Assembly: GCA_036000965.1 (NCBI GenBank)
Contig: DASYUT010000063.1
Location: 1 to 64,000 of the forward strand
DNA: 64,000 bases
Reading direction: 5' to 3'
Origin: Actinomycetes bacterium
GTDB taxonomy: Bacteria > Actinomycetota > CALGFH01
The notes below the pieces were generated by a model that saw only the letters and a list, made by a program, of their open reading frames with translations, did no database searches and was not told the DNA's origin. Positions 26,730-35,717 of this stretch are shown here, in pieces (the first letter of the stretch is position 1; each line of letters starts with the position of its first letter). The translations under genes were made by a program, and so were the position numbers.

Positions 26730-27806
26730 GTGAGCTCGACGCGCATCTACACCCTACCCATCGAGCAGACCGGCTGGCAGGTCCCGGGTGGCAGCACCAC
26801 CGCCTTCTCCTGGGAGTACGACGAGGGCCGCGACCGGCTGCTCAGCCTGTACGACCGGGGCAAGCAGAAGCAGTGGGACGCCGCCGAGCGGATCGACTGG
26901 TCGCTCGACGTCGACCTTGACAACCCACTGCTCACCCCGGACGAGTCGGTGCCCATCTTCGGCTCGCGGGCCTGGGAGGCGCTCGACGAGCGGGGACGCG
27001 CGCAGGTCCGCCACCACGTCACGGCCTGGCAGTTCTCGCAGTTCCTCCACGGCGAGCAGGGCGCGCTGATCTGCGCCTCGAAGATCGTGCAGACGGTGCC
27101 CGACCTCGACTCGAAGTTCTACGCGGCCACCCAGGTCATGGACGAGGCCCGCCACGTCGAGGCGTACTCCCGCTACCTGCACTCCAAGCTGCAGCTCGCC
27201 TACCCCATCAACCCCCACCTGAAGGCCCTGCTCAACGACGTCATCTCCGACGGCCGCTGGGACATGACCTACCTGGGCATGCAGGTGCTGATCGAGGGGC
27301 TCGCCCTGGCCGCGTTCGGGCTGATCCGCGACCTCACCCGCAACCCGCTGGCGCAGGCGATCAACGCCTACGTGATGCAGGACGAGGCCCGCCACGTCGC
27401 GTTCGGGCGTCTGGCCCTGCGCGACTACTACCGCGAGCTCGGCGCCAAGGAGCGCGAGGAGCGCGAGGAGTTCTGCGTGGAGGCCTGCTACCTGATGCGC
27501 GACCGCTTCCTGGCCGAGGAGGTCTGGGGCAACCTCGACCTCGACGCCGAGGAGAGCATCCGCTTCGTCAAGGAGTCGAGCACCTTCCTGCAGTTTCGCA
27601 CCCTGCTGTTCACCCGCATCGTGCCGACCCTGCGCGACATCGGCCTGTTCGGCCCGAAGGTCCGCGCGGCCTTCACCGACATGGGCGTCCTGGGGTTCGA
27701 GGCGGTCGACGTCGAGGAGCTGATGGCCTCCGACGAGGGCATCGCCGAGGGCATCGACGCGGAGCGGCGCGCCCAGGTCGAGCAGACGATCGCCGCCGGC
27801 GCCTGA
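26730..27806 (+). CDS. Ferritin-like diiron protein
   Basis: 358 residues from the GTG at 26730 (GGGAGG site). It has a four-helix diiron site: glutamate in FLHGEQGAL, ExxH in MDEARHVEAYSRYLH, glutamate in VLIEGLALAAFG and ExxH in MQDEARHVAFGRLAL. This is the ligand pattern of ribonucleotide reductase R2-like and AurF-like oxidases/oxygenases. No radical tyrosine role can be assigned, and no R1 partner of class I is present. Conserved in actinobacteria as a ferritin-like protein of unknown role. The 3' end (GTCGCCGCCGGCGCCTGA-like) is duplicated immediately after the stop. Confidence 0.82.
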   Translation: MSSTRIYTLPIEQTGWQVPGGSTTAFSWEYDEGRDRLLSLYDRGKQKQWDAAERIDWSLDVDLDNPLLTPDESVPIFGSRAWEALDERGRAQVRHHVTAWQFSQFLHGEQGALICASKIVQTVPDLDSKFYAATQVMDEARHVEAYSRYLHSKLQLAYPINPHLKALLNDVISDGRWDMTYLGMQVLIEGLALAAFGLIRDLTRNPLAQAINAYVMQDEARHVAFGRLALRDYYRELGAKEREEREEFCVEACYLMRDRFLAEEVWGNLDLDAEESIRFVKESSTFLQFRTLLFTRIVPTLRDIGLFGPKVRAAFTDMGVLGFEAVDVEELMASDEGIAEGIDAERRAQVEQTIAAGA

Positions 27807-28008
27807 GGTCGCCGCCGGCGCCTGAGGGCCCGCGGAAGATTTCGTCCCTTCGGACCATCGGCGCGCCCGCCGGGCCCGTGGAGCGGGCTAGTCCCGTGCC
27901 GGTTCGTCCGCCAGGTCCGGTCTGGCGCGGGCGCTACGGCCCGGCACTAGTGCGTGCGCTGGTGCCAGCCTCGGTCCCCGGCCGGGGGCGGCCCGTATCC
28001 CAGGTCGG

Positions 28009-28058
28009 GCTCGTGGCGCCTTCGTCCAGAGGCGCTCGTGGCGCCTTCGTCCTGAGGC
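28009..28058. repeat. 25-bp direct tandem repeat, two copies
   Basis: Two copies (28009-28033, 28034-28058) beginning GCTCGTGGCGCCTTCGTCC, one mismatch, just upstream of the small membrane gene. Confidence 0.8.
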
Positions 28059-28086
28059 AGTGGTACGTCCTGAGGGGGAAGCAAGG

Positions 28087-28290
28087 ATGATGATCGTACT
28101 GCTCGCCCTGCTGGTCGGGGCCGTCGGGGGTGGTGCCGGCATGGCGATGTTCGCCGCCCACCGGATCGAGCAGGAGGCGACGCGCCAGTTCAACCGCGGG
28201 ATCGAGCAGGGCCGGTGGCTGCACGAGGTCGCCACCGCCCGCCCGGTCACCGACGCCGAGCGCAAGCGACGGGTCGCCGCGCTGGTCTGA
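28087..28290 (+). CDS. Small membrane-anchored protein of unknown function
   Basis: 67 residues from the ATG at 28087 (or 28090). A hydrophobic N-terminal helix (VLLALLVGAVGGGAGMAMFA) is followed by an amphipathic charged helix (RIEQEATRQFNRGIEQGRWL) ending in a basic tail. The family is not recognised. AGGGGAAGC upstream is an acceptable ribosome site. Confidence 0.6.
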   Translation: MMIVLLALLVGAVGGGAGMAMFAAHRIEQEATRQFNRGIEQGRWLHEVATARPVTDAERKRRVAALV

Positions 28291-28692
28291 CGGCACCGCG
28301 CAACCGCCGACCCGTTTGGCTGTCCCGAATTCTGCGTCCCGGCGTCGACGCCCGGTATTCCTGAATTGCGTGGGCAAACCCGACGCGTCAGGCGGGCGGC
28401 CTGAATGGTTGCGCCCCTATGGCGCGAAAGATAGGCTTCCGCGAGTTTCCTCCCCCATGCCCGCACGGGCGCCAGGCCGAACGCCGATGAAGAAGCAGAC
28501 GCCCCAACCTCTCGGCGCGGTGCTGCGGCCATGCGTCGTCGAGGCGTCTGGCGCACCGCGGTCGCCATCCATGGATGCCCAGGTCAGCGCCGGCTTCGGA
28601 GCGCGCGCCAGGGGCGCGGCGGGCCGCGCCGCCCTGGCTCGGGGCCGTGCCGGCGTCGCTTCCCAATTCCGGTCGACAGCGAAAGGTGGCAA
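28291..28692. other. Long leader region upstream of the NIT histidine kinase
   Basis: About 400 bp, less GC-rich than its surroundings around 28320-28460, with a small GCGCC/GGCGC hairpin (28411-28425). Partial resemblance to a c-di-GMP-I riboswitch (GGCAAACC, GGCCTGAA, GATAGGC) did not survive checking of the paired stems. No gene is supported. Confidence 0.4.
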
Positions 28693-30819
28693 ATGTTTCG
28701 TAACGCGCCGATCCGGACCAAGCTCATCGCCACCCTGATCGCTCCGCTGCTGGTCTTGACGACCCTCGCCCTGGTCGGGATCCGGTCGAATCTTGCCGAG
28801 AGCGCAAGAGCAGCGCGGGTAAACGAATTCGTGGTCTTCGCCGGGAGCCTCGCGCCGCTGGTGCACGAGCTGCAGGGTGAGCGGAGCCTGTCCTCGAGCT
28901 ATCTCAGCAGCAACCGGGAGTCGGGCGGCCCGGAGCTGGCCGCCAAGCGGCGGGCAGTCGACCTGGCCGCGTCCGCCTGCAAGGTCGCGGCCGGGCGGCT
29001 GGACCTGCCCGCCACCGACCGCGGGCTGACCGAGCGGGTCGCCTACGGCCTCCGCGAGCTCGGCAACCTGCCGGTCCAGCGCCGGGCGATCGACACCAGG
29101 CCGGTCACGCCCGAGGACCTCGCGGTCGAGCCCGGCATCGAGAAGCACGAGGAGGAGGGAGAGGAGCACCCCGACCAGGGGCACGGCCCGATCGACACGC
29201 CCGGCAAGGCGCTCGACCAGTACACCGACACGATCAACGACCTGCTCGACATCAACAGCAGCTTCGCGCCCACGAGCGACAACGCCGAGCTGCTCCGGGC
29301 GGTGACCGCCTCGGTCGCCCTGTCCCGGGCCAAGGACTTCACCGACGCCCAGCACGGGCTGCTCAACGACGTCTTCACCCAGCACCGGTTCCGGTCGGGC
29401 CAGTACGGCAAGCTCACCTCGGTCATGGCCGCCGAGGCCATCTACACGGCCCAGTTCGAGAGCGCGGCCACCCCGCAGCAGCACGAGATGTACAAGCGCG
29501 TCCTGGCCGGCCCTGAGGTGGAGCGGGTGACCAAGCTGCGGGAGCTGGCTGTGGAGAGCGAGAACGACCGGCAGATCGCCGCCGACCCCCGGGCCTGGTT
29601 CTCCGCCATGGCCGTGCAGCTCGACCTGCTCCGCAGCGTCGAGCAGCGGCTGAGCGCCGACCTGCTCTCGGTCAGCTCGAGGATCAAGGCCGCCGCCGAC
29701 CGGCGCGCCGCGCTCTACAGCTTCCTGCTCGCTGCCGCGCTCGTGCTCGCGCTGGTGCTCGCGCTGGCCACCGCCAGGTCCCTCATCCGGCCGCTCGGCA
29801 GGCTGCGCGACGCCGCCGACGAGGTGGCCGAGCGGAAGCTGCCGGGCATCGTGCGGCGCCTGCAGCAGGGGGAGAGCGTCGACCTGGCGACCGAGTCGGC
29901 CGCGCCCATCCAGACCCGCTCCGGGGACGAGATCGGGCAGCTGGCCGAGTCGTTCAACGCCGTCCACCACGTCGCCGTCCAGGTCGCCGGCAAGGAGGCT
30001 GCGCTGCGGCGCGGCGTCGGCGACATGTTCCTGAACCTGGCCAGGCGCAGCCAGGGGCTGATCGCGCGCCAGCTCGAGCTGGTCGGCGAGCTGTACCAGA
30101 AGGCGCCGAACCGGGAGCTGCGCGAAGGCCTGACCGAGCTGGACCATCTGGCCACCCGGATGCGCCGCAACGCCGAGAACCTCATCCTGCTCTCGGGGGC
30201 GGAGTCCAACCGCCGCTGGCGGGGACCGATCGCCCTGGCCGACGTCGTCGCCGCGGCCGCCGCCGAGGTCGAGCAGCAGGACCGGGTCGAGCTCGCGAGA
30301 CTCCAGGAGACCCAGGTCGCCGGGCGGGCCGCCACCGACGTGGTCCACCTGCTGGCCGAGCTGATCGACAACGCCATCTCCTTCTCGCCGCCGGGCACCA
30401 AGGTCCGGCTCGCCGGGCAGGCGCTGCCGCCCGGCAGGTACCTGCTCGAGATCGAGGACCAGGGCGTGGGCATGACCGACGACGAGCTCGTCAAGGTCAA
30501 CCAGCGCCTGAGCGACCCGCCCGTCGCCGACTTTGCCCTGGCCAAGATGCTCGGCTTCGTCGTCGTGGGGCACCTGGCCACCCGCCAGGGAATCAGGGTG
30601 CAGCTCCGCCACTCCTGGTACGGGGGGGTCACCGCCCTGGTGCTGCTGCCGGCGGGCGTGGTGAGCGAGCCAGCCGGCCCCGACGCCCTCCCCGGCGAGC
30701 TCACCCGGGAGGACGCCGGCGAGCCGGCCGCCATGAGCCGGGCAGGGGCCGCCCCCGCCCTGCCCGACCACCGCGTGCCCATGGTGCACAGCCCCCTGGG
30801 CCGCTGGCCGGGTAGCTGA
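28693..30819 (+). CDS. Nitrate/nitrite-sensing (NIT) domain histidine kinase
   Basis: 708 residues from the ATG at 28693 (AAAGGTGG site). An N-terminal membrane helix (KLIATLIAPLLVLTTLALVG) is followed by a long extracellular helical NIT-type sensor (VHELQGERSLSSSYLSSN onward), a second helix near residue 345 (YSFLLAAALVLALVLALA) and HAMP. The actinobacterial kinase core shows LDHLATRMRRNAENLILLSG. The ATPase shows ELIDNAISFSPPGTK and EDQGVGM. In Streptomyces such kinases lead conservons (roadblock, DUF742, GTPase); none of those partners follows here. The phospho-acceptor is probably the His of LDHLATRM. Confidence 0.85.
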   Translation: MFRNAPIRTKLIATLIAPLLVLTTLALVGIRSNLAESARAARVNEFVVFAGSLAPLVHELQGERSLSSSYLSSNRESGGPELAAKRRAVDLAASACKVAAGRLDLPATDRGLTERVAYGLRELGNLPVQRRAIDTRPVTPEDLAVEPGIEKHEEEGEEHPDQGHGPIDTPGKALDQYTDTINDLLDINSSFAPTSDNAELLRAVTASVALSRAKDFTDAQHGLLNDVFTQHRFRSGQYGKLTSVMAAEAIYTAQFESAATPQQHEMYKRVLAGPEVERVTKLRELAVESENDRQIAADPRAWFSAMAVQLDLLRSVEQRLSADLLSVSSRIKAAADRRAALYSFLLAAALVLALVLALATARSLIRPLGRLRDAADEVAERKLPGIVRRLQQGESVDLATESAAPIQTRSGDEIGQLAESFNAVHHVAVQVAGKEAALRRGVGDMFLNLARRSQGLIARQLELVGELYQKAPNRELREGLTELDHLATRMRRNAENLILLSGAESNRRWRGPIALADVVAAAAAEVEQQDRVELARLQETQVAGRAATDVVHLLAELIDNAISFSPPGTKVRLAGQALPPGRYLLEIEDQGVGMTDDELVKVNQRLSDPPVADFALAKMLGFVVVGHLATRQGIRVQLRHSWYGGVTALVLLPAGVVSEPAGPDALPGELTREDAGEPAAMSRAGAAPALPDHRVPMVHSPLGRWPGS

Positions 30820-30921
30820 GCGCGCCCCACCCCACTGCACCGGCCCCGGTCGCATCGGCCGGGCCGGGCGTCGATCTCTGGCACGATCCTGGCGGACCGT
30901 CCGACTCTGCGAGGAGCGCCC

Positions 30922-32163
30922 ATGCCCGACCTCAGCCGCTGCCGCAGCCAGTTCCCGTCCCTCGAGCGGGTCGTGGGTGGCCGCCCGGTCGCCTACCTGG
31001 ACGGCCCCGGCGGCACCCAGGTGCCGGCCGGGGTCATCGCGGCCGTCACCGGCTACTACCAGAGCAGCAACGCCAACGCCCACGGCGTCTTCGCGGCCAG
31101 CGTCGAGACCGACGCGGTGATCGCCGACGCCAGGGCGGCGGTGGCGGCGCTGCTCGGCGCGCCCAGCCCGGCCACCATCTCGTTCGGGCAGAACATGACC
31201 ACGCTCGCCTTCTCCCTCGCCCACGCGCTCGCCCGCCGTGTGCGGCCCGGCGACGAGGTGGTGGTCACCGACCTCGACCACGACGCCAACGTCACCCCCT
31301 GGCGGGTGCTGGCCGAGCGCGGCGCCGTGCTCAGGCACGTCCCTGTGCGCCCGGACGCGACCCTTGACATGGACGCGTTCCGCGCCCTGGTCGGCGAGCG
31401 GACCCGCCTGGTGGCGGCCGGGTACGCCTCCAACGCGGCCGGGACCGTCAACGACCTGGCCACCATCCGGGCCTGGACCCGTGAGGTGGGCGCCCTGCTT
31501 GCCGTGGACGCGGTCCACTGGGTGCCCCACGGCGTGGTCGACGTGACCGCGCTGGACCCCGACTTCCTGTTCTGCTCGGCCTACAAGTTCTTCGGGCCCC
31601 ACGTCGGCGTGCTCTACTCCCGGCCGGGCGCCCTGGACGCCCTGCCCACCGACCGGGTGCGGCCCCAGCGTGACGCGGCGCCCGAGCGGGTGGAGACCGG
31701 CACCCTCAACCATGCCGCCCTGGCCGGGGTGACCGCCGCGGTGGAGTTCGTCGCCGGCCTGGCACCCGCCACTCCCGCTGACGGGGAGCTGCGCGAGCGG
31801 CTGGTGGCGGCCATGACCACGGTCTACGACGGCGAGCGCCGGCTCCTGGAGCGGCTCTGGCAGGGTCTCGGGGAGCTGCCCGGGGTGCGCCGCTTCGGGC
31901 CCGAGGTGGGCGAGGCCCAGCGCGCGCCCACGGTCTCCTTCACGGTCGACGGCGTCCACCCCGACGAGGCCGCGGCCAGGCTCGCCGCTGCGGGCGTCTA
32001 CGTCTGGAGCGGGAACTTCTATGCGGTGACCGTCGTCGAGCGCCTCGGCCAGGCCGCCTCCGGTGGCCTGGTCCGGGCCGGCGTGGCCCCCTACACCACC
32101 GAGGAGGAGGTGGACCGGCTGCTCGCCGTGGTCGCCGGCCTGCCGGCCCCCGTGTCCAGCTGA
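30922..32163 (+). CDS. Class V aminotransferase, cysteine desulfurase-like
   Basis: 413 residues of a SufS/IscS-type PLP fold: YLDGPGGTQVP at the N-terminus, SFGQNMTTLAFSLA, the cofactor histidine/aspartate in LLAVDAVHWVPHG and the PLP lysine in CSAYKFFGPHVG. The flexible loop lacks an obvious catalytic cysteine, as in the TIGR01976-like cysteine desulfurase-like group, so true desulfurase activity is doubtful. Neighbouring genes do not suggest a pathway. The ATG at 30922 follows GAGGAGCGCCC. Confidence 0.83.
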   Translation: MPDLSRCRSQFPSLERVVGGRPVAYLDGPGGTQVPAGVIAAVTGYYQSSNANAHGVFAASVETDAVIADARAAVAALLGAPSPATISFGQNMTTLAFSLAHALARRVRPGDEVVVTDLDHDANVTPWRVLAERGAVLRHVPVRPDATLDMDAFRALVGERTRLVAAGYASNAAGTVNDLATIRAWTREVGALLAVDAVHWVPHGVVDVTALDPDFLFCSAYKFFGPHVGVLYSRPGALDALPTDRVRPQRDAAPERVETGTLNHAALAGVTAAVEFVAGLAPATPADGELRERLVAAMTTVYDGERRLLERLWQGLGELPGVRRFGPEVGEAQRAPTVSFTVDGVHPDEAAARLAAAGVYVWSGNFYAVTVVERLGQAASGGLVRAGVAPYTTEEEVDRLLAVVAGLPAPVSS

Positions 32164-32178
32164 CTCCCACATCAGGGC

Positions 32179-32208
32179 TTGACAGCATCGAGTCTGACGA
32201 AGTTAAGT
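32179..32208 (+). promoter_or_regulatory. Promoter of the MMPL/TetR operon
   Basis: TTGACA (32179-32184), 18-bp spacer, TTAAGT (32203-32208); the -10 lies inside the operator below. Confidence 0.5.
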
Positions 32209-32227
32209 TGACCCAGTTAACCTAACT
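32201..32227. promoter_or_regulatory. Operator of the MMPL/TetR operon
   Basis: Arms AGTTAAGTTGAC and GTTAACCTAACT separated by CCA, an inverted repeat with two mismatches. Likely bound by the TetR protein encoded at 34475. Confidence 0.65.
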
Positions 32228-32243
32228 GCGTCAGGAGAGTGTC

Positions 32244-34475
32244 ATGCTCGCACGGCTCGCACGGTTCCTGCTCCGCCGGCGGCTCCTGGTCCTCGCGGCG
32301 ACCCTGGCCTTCGTGGTCGCCGCCGGGGTCTTCGGGGGCGGGGCGGTGGCCAGCCTCAAGTCCGGCGGCTTCGACGACCCCAGCGCCGAGTCCAGCAGGG
32401 CGGCGGCGGTGCTGCGCGACACCTTCGGCGCCGGCGACCCGAACCTGGTGCTGCTGGTCACCGCCAAGCATGGGACGGTGGACGGCGAGGCGGCCGCGGC
32501 CGAGGGCCGCGCCCTCACCGAGCGGCTGGCCGCCGAGCCCGACCTCACCCAGGTCGGCTCCTACTGGACCCTGGACGCACCCGCGCTGCGGAGCAGGGAC
32601 GGCCGCCAGGCGCTCGTGCTCGGTCGCGTCACCGGCGACGAGCAGGCCCAGGACGAGCGCATCGCGGAGCTGGCCGCCGCCTACGGGCGCGACGGCGCCG
32701 CCACCAGGGTCCAGGTGGGCGGCTCGCTCCAGGTCGGCCACGACATCGGCGCCCAGGTCCAGGAGGACCTGGCCAGGGCCGAGGCCATCTCGGTCCCGCT
32801 CACCCTGCTGCTGCTCGTGGTCGTGTTCGCAAGCGCCGTGGCCGGCGCCCTGCCGCTCGCCGTCGGCGGCCTCGCGATCGTCGGCACGCTGCTGGTGCTG
32901 CGCGTCCTGGCCGGCCTCACCGACGTGTCGATCTACTCCCTGAACCTGACCACCGCACTCGGGCTGGGGCTCGGCATCGACTACAGCCTGTTCATCGTCT
33001 CCCGCTACCGCGAGGAGCTGCGTGCCGGCCGCGAGCCCGGCGACGCCCTGGTCGTCACCGTGCGCACGGCCGGCCGGACGGTGCTGTTCGGCGCGGCCAC
33101 GGTGGCCGTCTCGCTGCTCGCCCTGCTGGTCTTCCCGCTGTACTTCCTGCGCTCGTTCGCCTACGCCGGGATCGCGGTCGTCGCCCTGGCCGCGGTGGGC
33201 GCCCTGATCGTCCTGCCTGCCCTGCTCGCCCTCATCGGCCGCCGCATCGACCGCTTCCGGCTCCCGCTCGGCCGGCGGCGGCGCGCCGCCGGCCCGGGCC
33301 TCTGGCACCGGATCGCGGTCACGGTGATGCGGCGCCCGCTGCCCGTCGCCCTCGCCGTCGTCGCCTTCCTGGTCCTGCTCGGCACCCCGTTCCTCAACGT
33401 CCGCTTCGGCCTGCCCGACGACCGGGTCCTGCCCGTCTCGGCCCCCAGCCGCCAGGTGTCGGACGCCGTCCGGGCCAACTTCGAATCCAACGAGGCCGCC
33501 GCACTCTCGGTGGTCACCACCGGCGCCGAGGGGCCGGCCGGGCACGCCGCCGACATCGACCGCTACGCCGGCGAGCTCTCGGCCCTGCCCGGGGTGGCCA
33601 GGGTCGACGCCCTGACCGGCACCTACGCGCACGGCCGGCGGGTGGCCGGGCCCAGCCCCGCCTCCCGCCGCTTCGCCGCCGCGACCGCCACCTGGCTCTC
33701 GGTTGTCCCCTCGGTCGACACCAACTCCCCCGAGGGCGAGGCCCTGGTCGAGCGGGTCCGTGGCCTCTCGGCGCCCTTCGCGGTCAAGGTCGCCGGCCCG
33801 GCCGCCCAGCTCGTCGACACCAAGGCCGCGCTGTTCGGCCACCTGCCGGCCGCCGCCGCGGTCATCGCGCTGGTCACCTTCGTGGTGCTGTTCCTCATGA
33901 CCGGCAGCGTCGTCATCCCGGCCAAGGCGCTGGTCCTCAACCTGCTGTCGCTCACCGGCATCTACGGCGCCATGGTCTGGATCTTCCAGGAGGGGCACCT
34001 GGCCGGCTTCCTCGGGTTCACCGCCACCGGTACGATCGACACCTCCATGCCCGTGCTGCTGTTCTGCATCGCGTTCGGGCTGTCAATGGACTACGAGGTG
34101 TTCCTGTTGAGCCGGATCAAGGAGGAGCACGACCGCACCGGCGACACCGTGGCCGCGGTCGCCCTGGGGCTGGAGCGGACCGGCCGCATCGTGACCGCCG
34201 CGGCCGCCGTGCTCGCCGTGGTGTTCCTCGCCTTCGCGACCTCCCAGGTCAGCTTCATCCAGCTCTTCGGGATCGGCAGCGCGCTCGCGGTCGTGGTCGA
34301 CGCCACCCTCATCCGGGCGCTGCTGGTGCCCGCGTTCATGCGCCTGGCCGGCCAGGCCAACTGGTGGGCGCCGCGCCCGCTGCGCCGCCTCCACGACCGG
34401 ATCGGCCTGTCCGAGGGCGGTCCGGCCGAGCCGGCGCCGCATGCGCACCCTGACCCGGAGCCGGTCAGGGCCTGA
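32244..34475 (+). CDS. MMPL family RND transporter
   Basis: 743 residues with two homologous halves. Each has a membrane helix, a large extracytoplasmic domain and a cluster of five to six helices. Halves include the MMPL signatures GLGLGIDYSLFIVSRYREEL and AFGLSMDYEVFLLSRIKEEH with the proton-relay aspartates. MmpL proteins export lipids, siderophores or drugs. The gene is followed with a 1-bp overlap (TGATG) by a TetR repressor and preceded by a TetR-type operator, the layout of an inducible exporter. Confidence 0.92.
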   Translation: MLARLARFLLRRRLLVLAATLAFVVAAGVFGGGAVASLKSGGFDDPSAESSRAAAVLRDTFGAGDPNLVLLVTAKHGTVDGEAAAAEGRALTERLAAEPDLTQVGSYWTLDAPALRSRDGRQALVLGRVTGDEQAQDERIAELAAAYGRDGAATRVQVGGSLQVGHDIGAQVQEDLARAEAISVPLTLLLLVVVFASAVAGALPLAVGGLAIVGTLLVLRVLAGLTDVSIYSLNLTTALGLGLGIDYSLFIVSRYREELRAGREPGDALVVTVRTAGRTVLFGAATVAVSLLALLVFPLYFLRSFAYAGIAVVALAAVGALIVLPALLALIGRRIDRFRLPLGRRRRAAGPGLWHRIAVTVMRRPLPVALAVVAFLVLLGTPFLNVRFGLPDDRVLPVSAPSRQVSDAVRANFESNEAAALSVVTTGAEGPAGHAADIDRYAGELSALPGVARVDALTGTYAHGRRVAGPSPASRRFAAATATWLSVVPSVDTNSPEGEALVERVRGLSAPFAVKVAGPAAQLVDTKAALFGHLPAAAAVIALVTFVVLFLMTGSVVIPAKALVLNLLSLTGIYGAMVWIFQEGHLAGFLGFTATGTIDTSMPVLLFCIAFGLSMDYEVFLLSRIKEEHDRTGDTVAAVALGLERTGRIVTAAAAVLAVVFLAFATSQVSFIQLFGIGSALAVVVDATLIRALLVPAFMRLAGQANWWAPRPLRRLHDRIGLSEGGPAEPAPHAHPDPEPVRA

Positions 34476-35146
34476 TGGCCGCCGACGCGCAGCGCGCCGC
34501 CTCCCCCCGCCGCCACCGCGCGCGGCGGGGGGAGGGCGAGCGCCTGCGCGCCGAGATCCTGGACGCCGCCACCCGCCTGCTGTTCGAGACCGGCGACGGG
34601 TCGGCGGTCTCCATCCGCGCCATCGCCAAGGCCGTGGGCGTTACCACGCCCTCCATCTACCTGCACTTCGCCGACAAGGACGAGCTGCTCTGGGCGGTCT
34701 GCGAGGAGCAGTTCCGCAAGCTCGACGAGACGTGCGAGGAGGCCGCGGCCGGCTCCAGCGACCCGCTCGACTCGCTCAGGCTCCGCGGCCATGCCTACGT
34801 CCGGTTCGGGCTCGACAACGCCGAGGCCTACCGGATCCTCTTCATGGGCCGGGGCGACGAGATGCCGGAGGAGGCCGCCCTGCATGCCGTGCAGGAGTCG
34901 GCCGCCTTCAGCCACCTGGTCGAGGCCGTCCAGCGCTGCATGGACGCGGGCGCGATCCGCCGCGAGGACCCGTTCGTGGTCGCCTTCGGGCTCTGGGCGC
35001 TGGTCCACGGGGTCACCTCGCTGCTCATCTCGCTGCCGTCGTTCCCCTGGCCCCAGCGCCCCGAGGAGCTGGTGGACCAGCTGCTGGTCCACCACGTCGG
35101 CGGCCTGCGTGACCCCGGTCCCCCGGGCCGGAGCCGGCCTGCATGA
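34475..35146 (+). CDS. TetR/AcrR family repressor of the MMPL operon
   Basis: 223 residues. The N-terminal HTH (ILDAATRLLFETGDGSAVSI, AIAKAVGVTTPSIYLHFADK) is followed by a helical ligand domain of the TetR_C type (AYRILFMGRGDEMP, FVVAFGLWALVHGVTSLLIS). It is translationally coupled to the transporter. It likely represses from the inverted repeat at 32201-32227; the inducer is unknown. Confidence 0.9.
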   Translation: MAADAQRAASPRRHRARRGEGERLRAEILDAATRLLFETGDGSAVSIRAIAKAVGVTTPSIYLHFADKDELLWAVCEEQFRKLDETCEEAAAGSSDPLDSLRLRGHAYVRFGLDNAEAYRILFMGRGDEMPEEAALHAVQESAAFSHLVEAVQRCMDAGAIRREDPFVVAFGLWALVHGVTSLLISLPSFPWPQRPEELVDQLLVHHVGGLRDPGPPGRSRPA

Positions 35147-35709
35147 CCCCGGCCTACGGTCCCTTGCGCGCCTCGAGCGCCCGGGGTATGTCTTGAGCAT
35201 GGCTGCCGCGCCCGCCGCCGACGACCTCCGGCTGTTCCTGCTGCCCGAGCAGGGGGAGCCTGGCGCCGGCCGCCGGGACGCGCCGCGAACCGGGCGGGGC
35301 CGCCCGCCCAGGCGCCCGGGCCCGAACCTGCTCGCGGTGGACGGCAACGGGCTCGCGCACCGTGCCTTCCACGCGGTCGGGGGGGCGGAGGCACCCCCCG
35401 GCGCGGCCCTGGAGCGGGTCGTGGCCATGCTCGCCCGCATCGCCGGGACGGTCCGGCCCACCGCCTGCGTGGTCGGCTTCGACGACCCGGTCCGGTCGGT
35501 CCGGCGCCAGCGCGCCCCGCAGTACAAGGCGGCCCGCCCGCCCAAGGAGGACGCCCTCGTCGAGCTGCTCGACGAGCTGCCCGGCCTGCTCGGGCTGCTC
35601 GGCCTGTGCGTGGCCGTGCCCGACGGGCTGGAGGCCGACGACGTGCTCGGGTCGGCCGCGCAGCTCGCCACCAGGCGGACGGTGCCGGCCGCCCTGGCAA
35701 CCGGCGACC

Positions 35710-35717
35710 AGGACGCG
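35710..35717. repeat. Target-site duplication, left copy
   Basis: AGGACGCG, identical to 37519-37526 on the other side of the IS; 8 bp is the length expected for ISL3. Confidence 0.93.

Noticed and set aside
28320-28460. Resemblance to a c-di-GMP-I (GEMM) riboswitch: GGCAAACC, GGCCTGAA, GATAGGC in order
   Set aside because: The first tetraloop hairpin and the second paired stem required by the class could not be formed from the sequence, so the match is only to short words.
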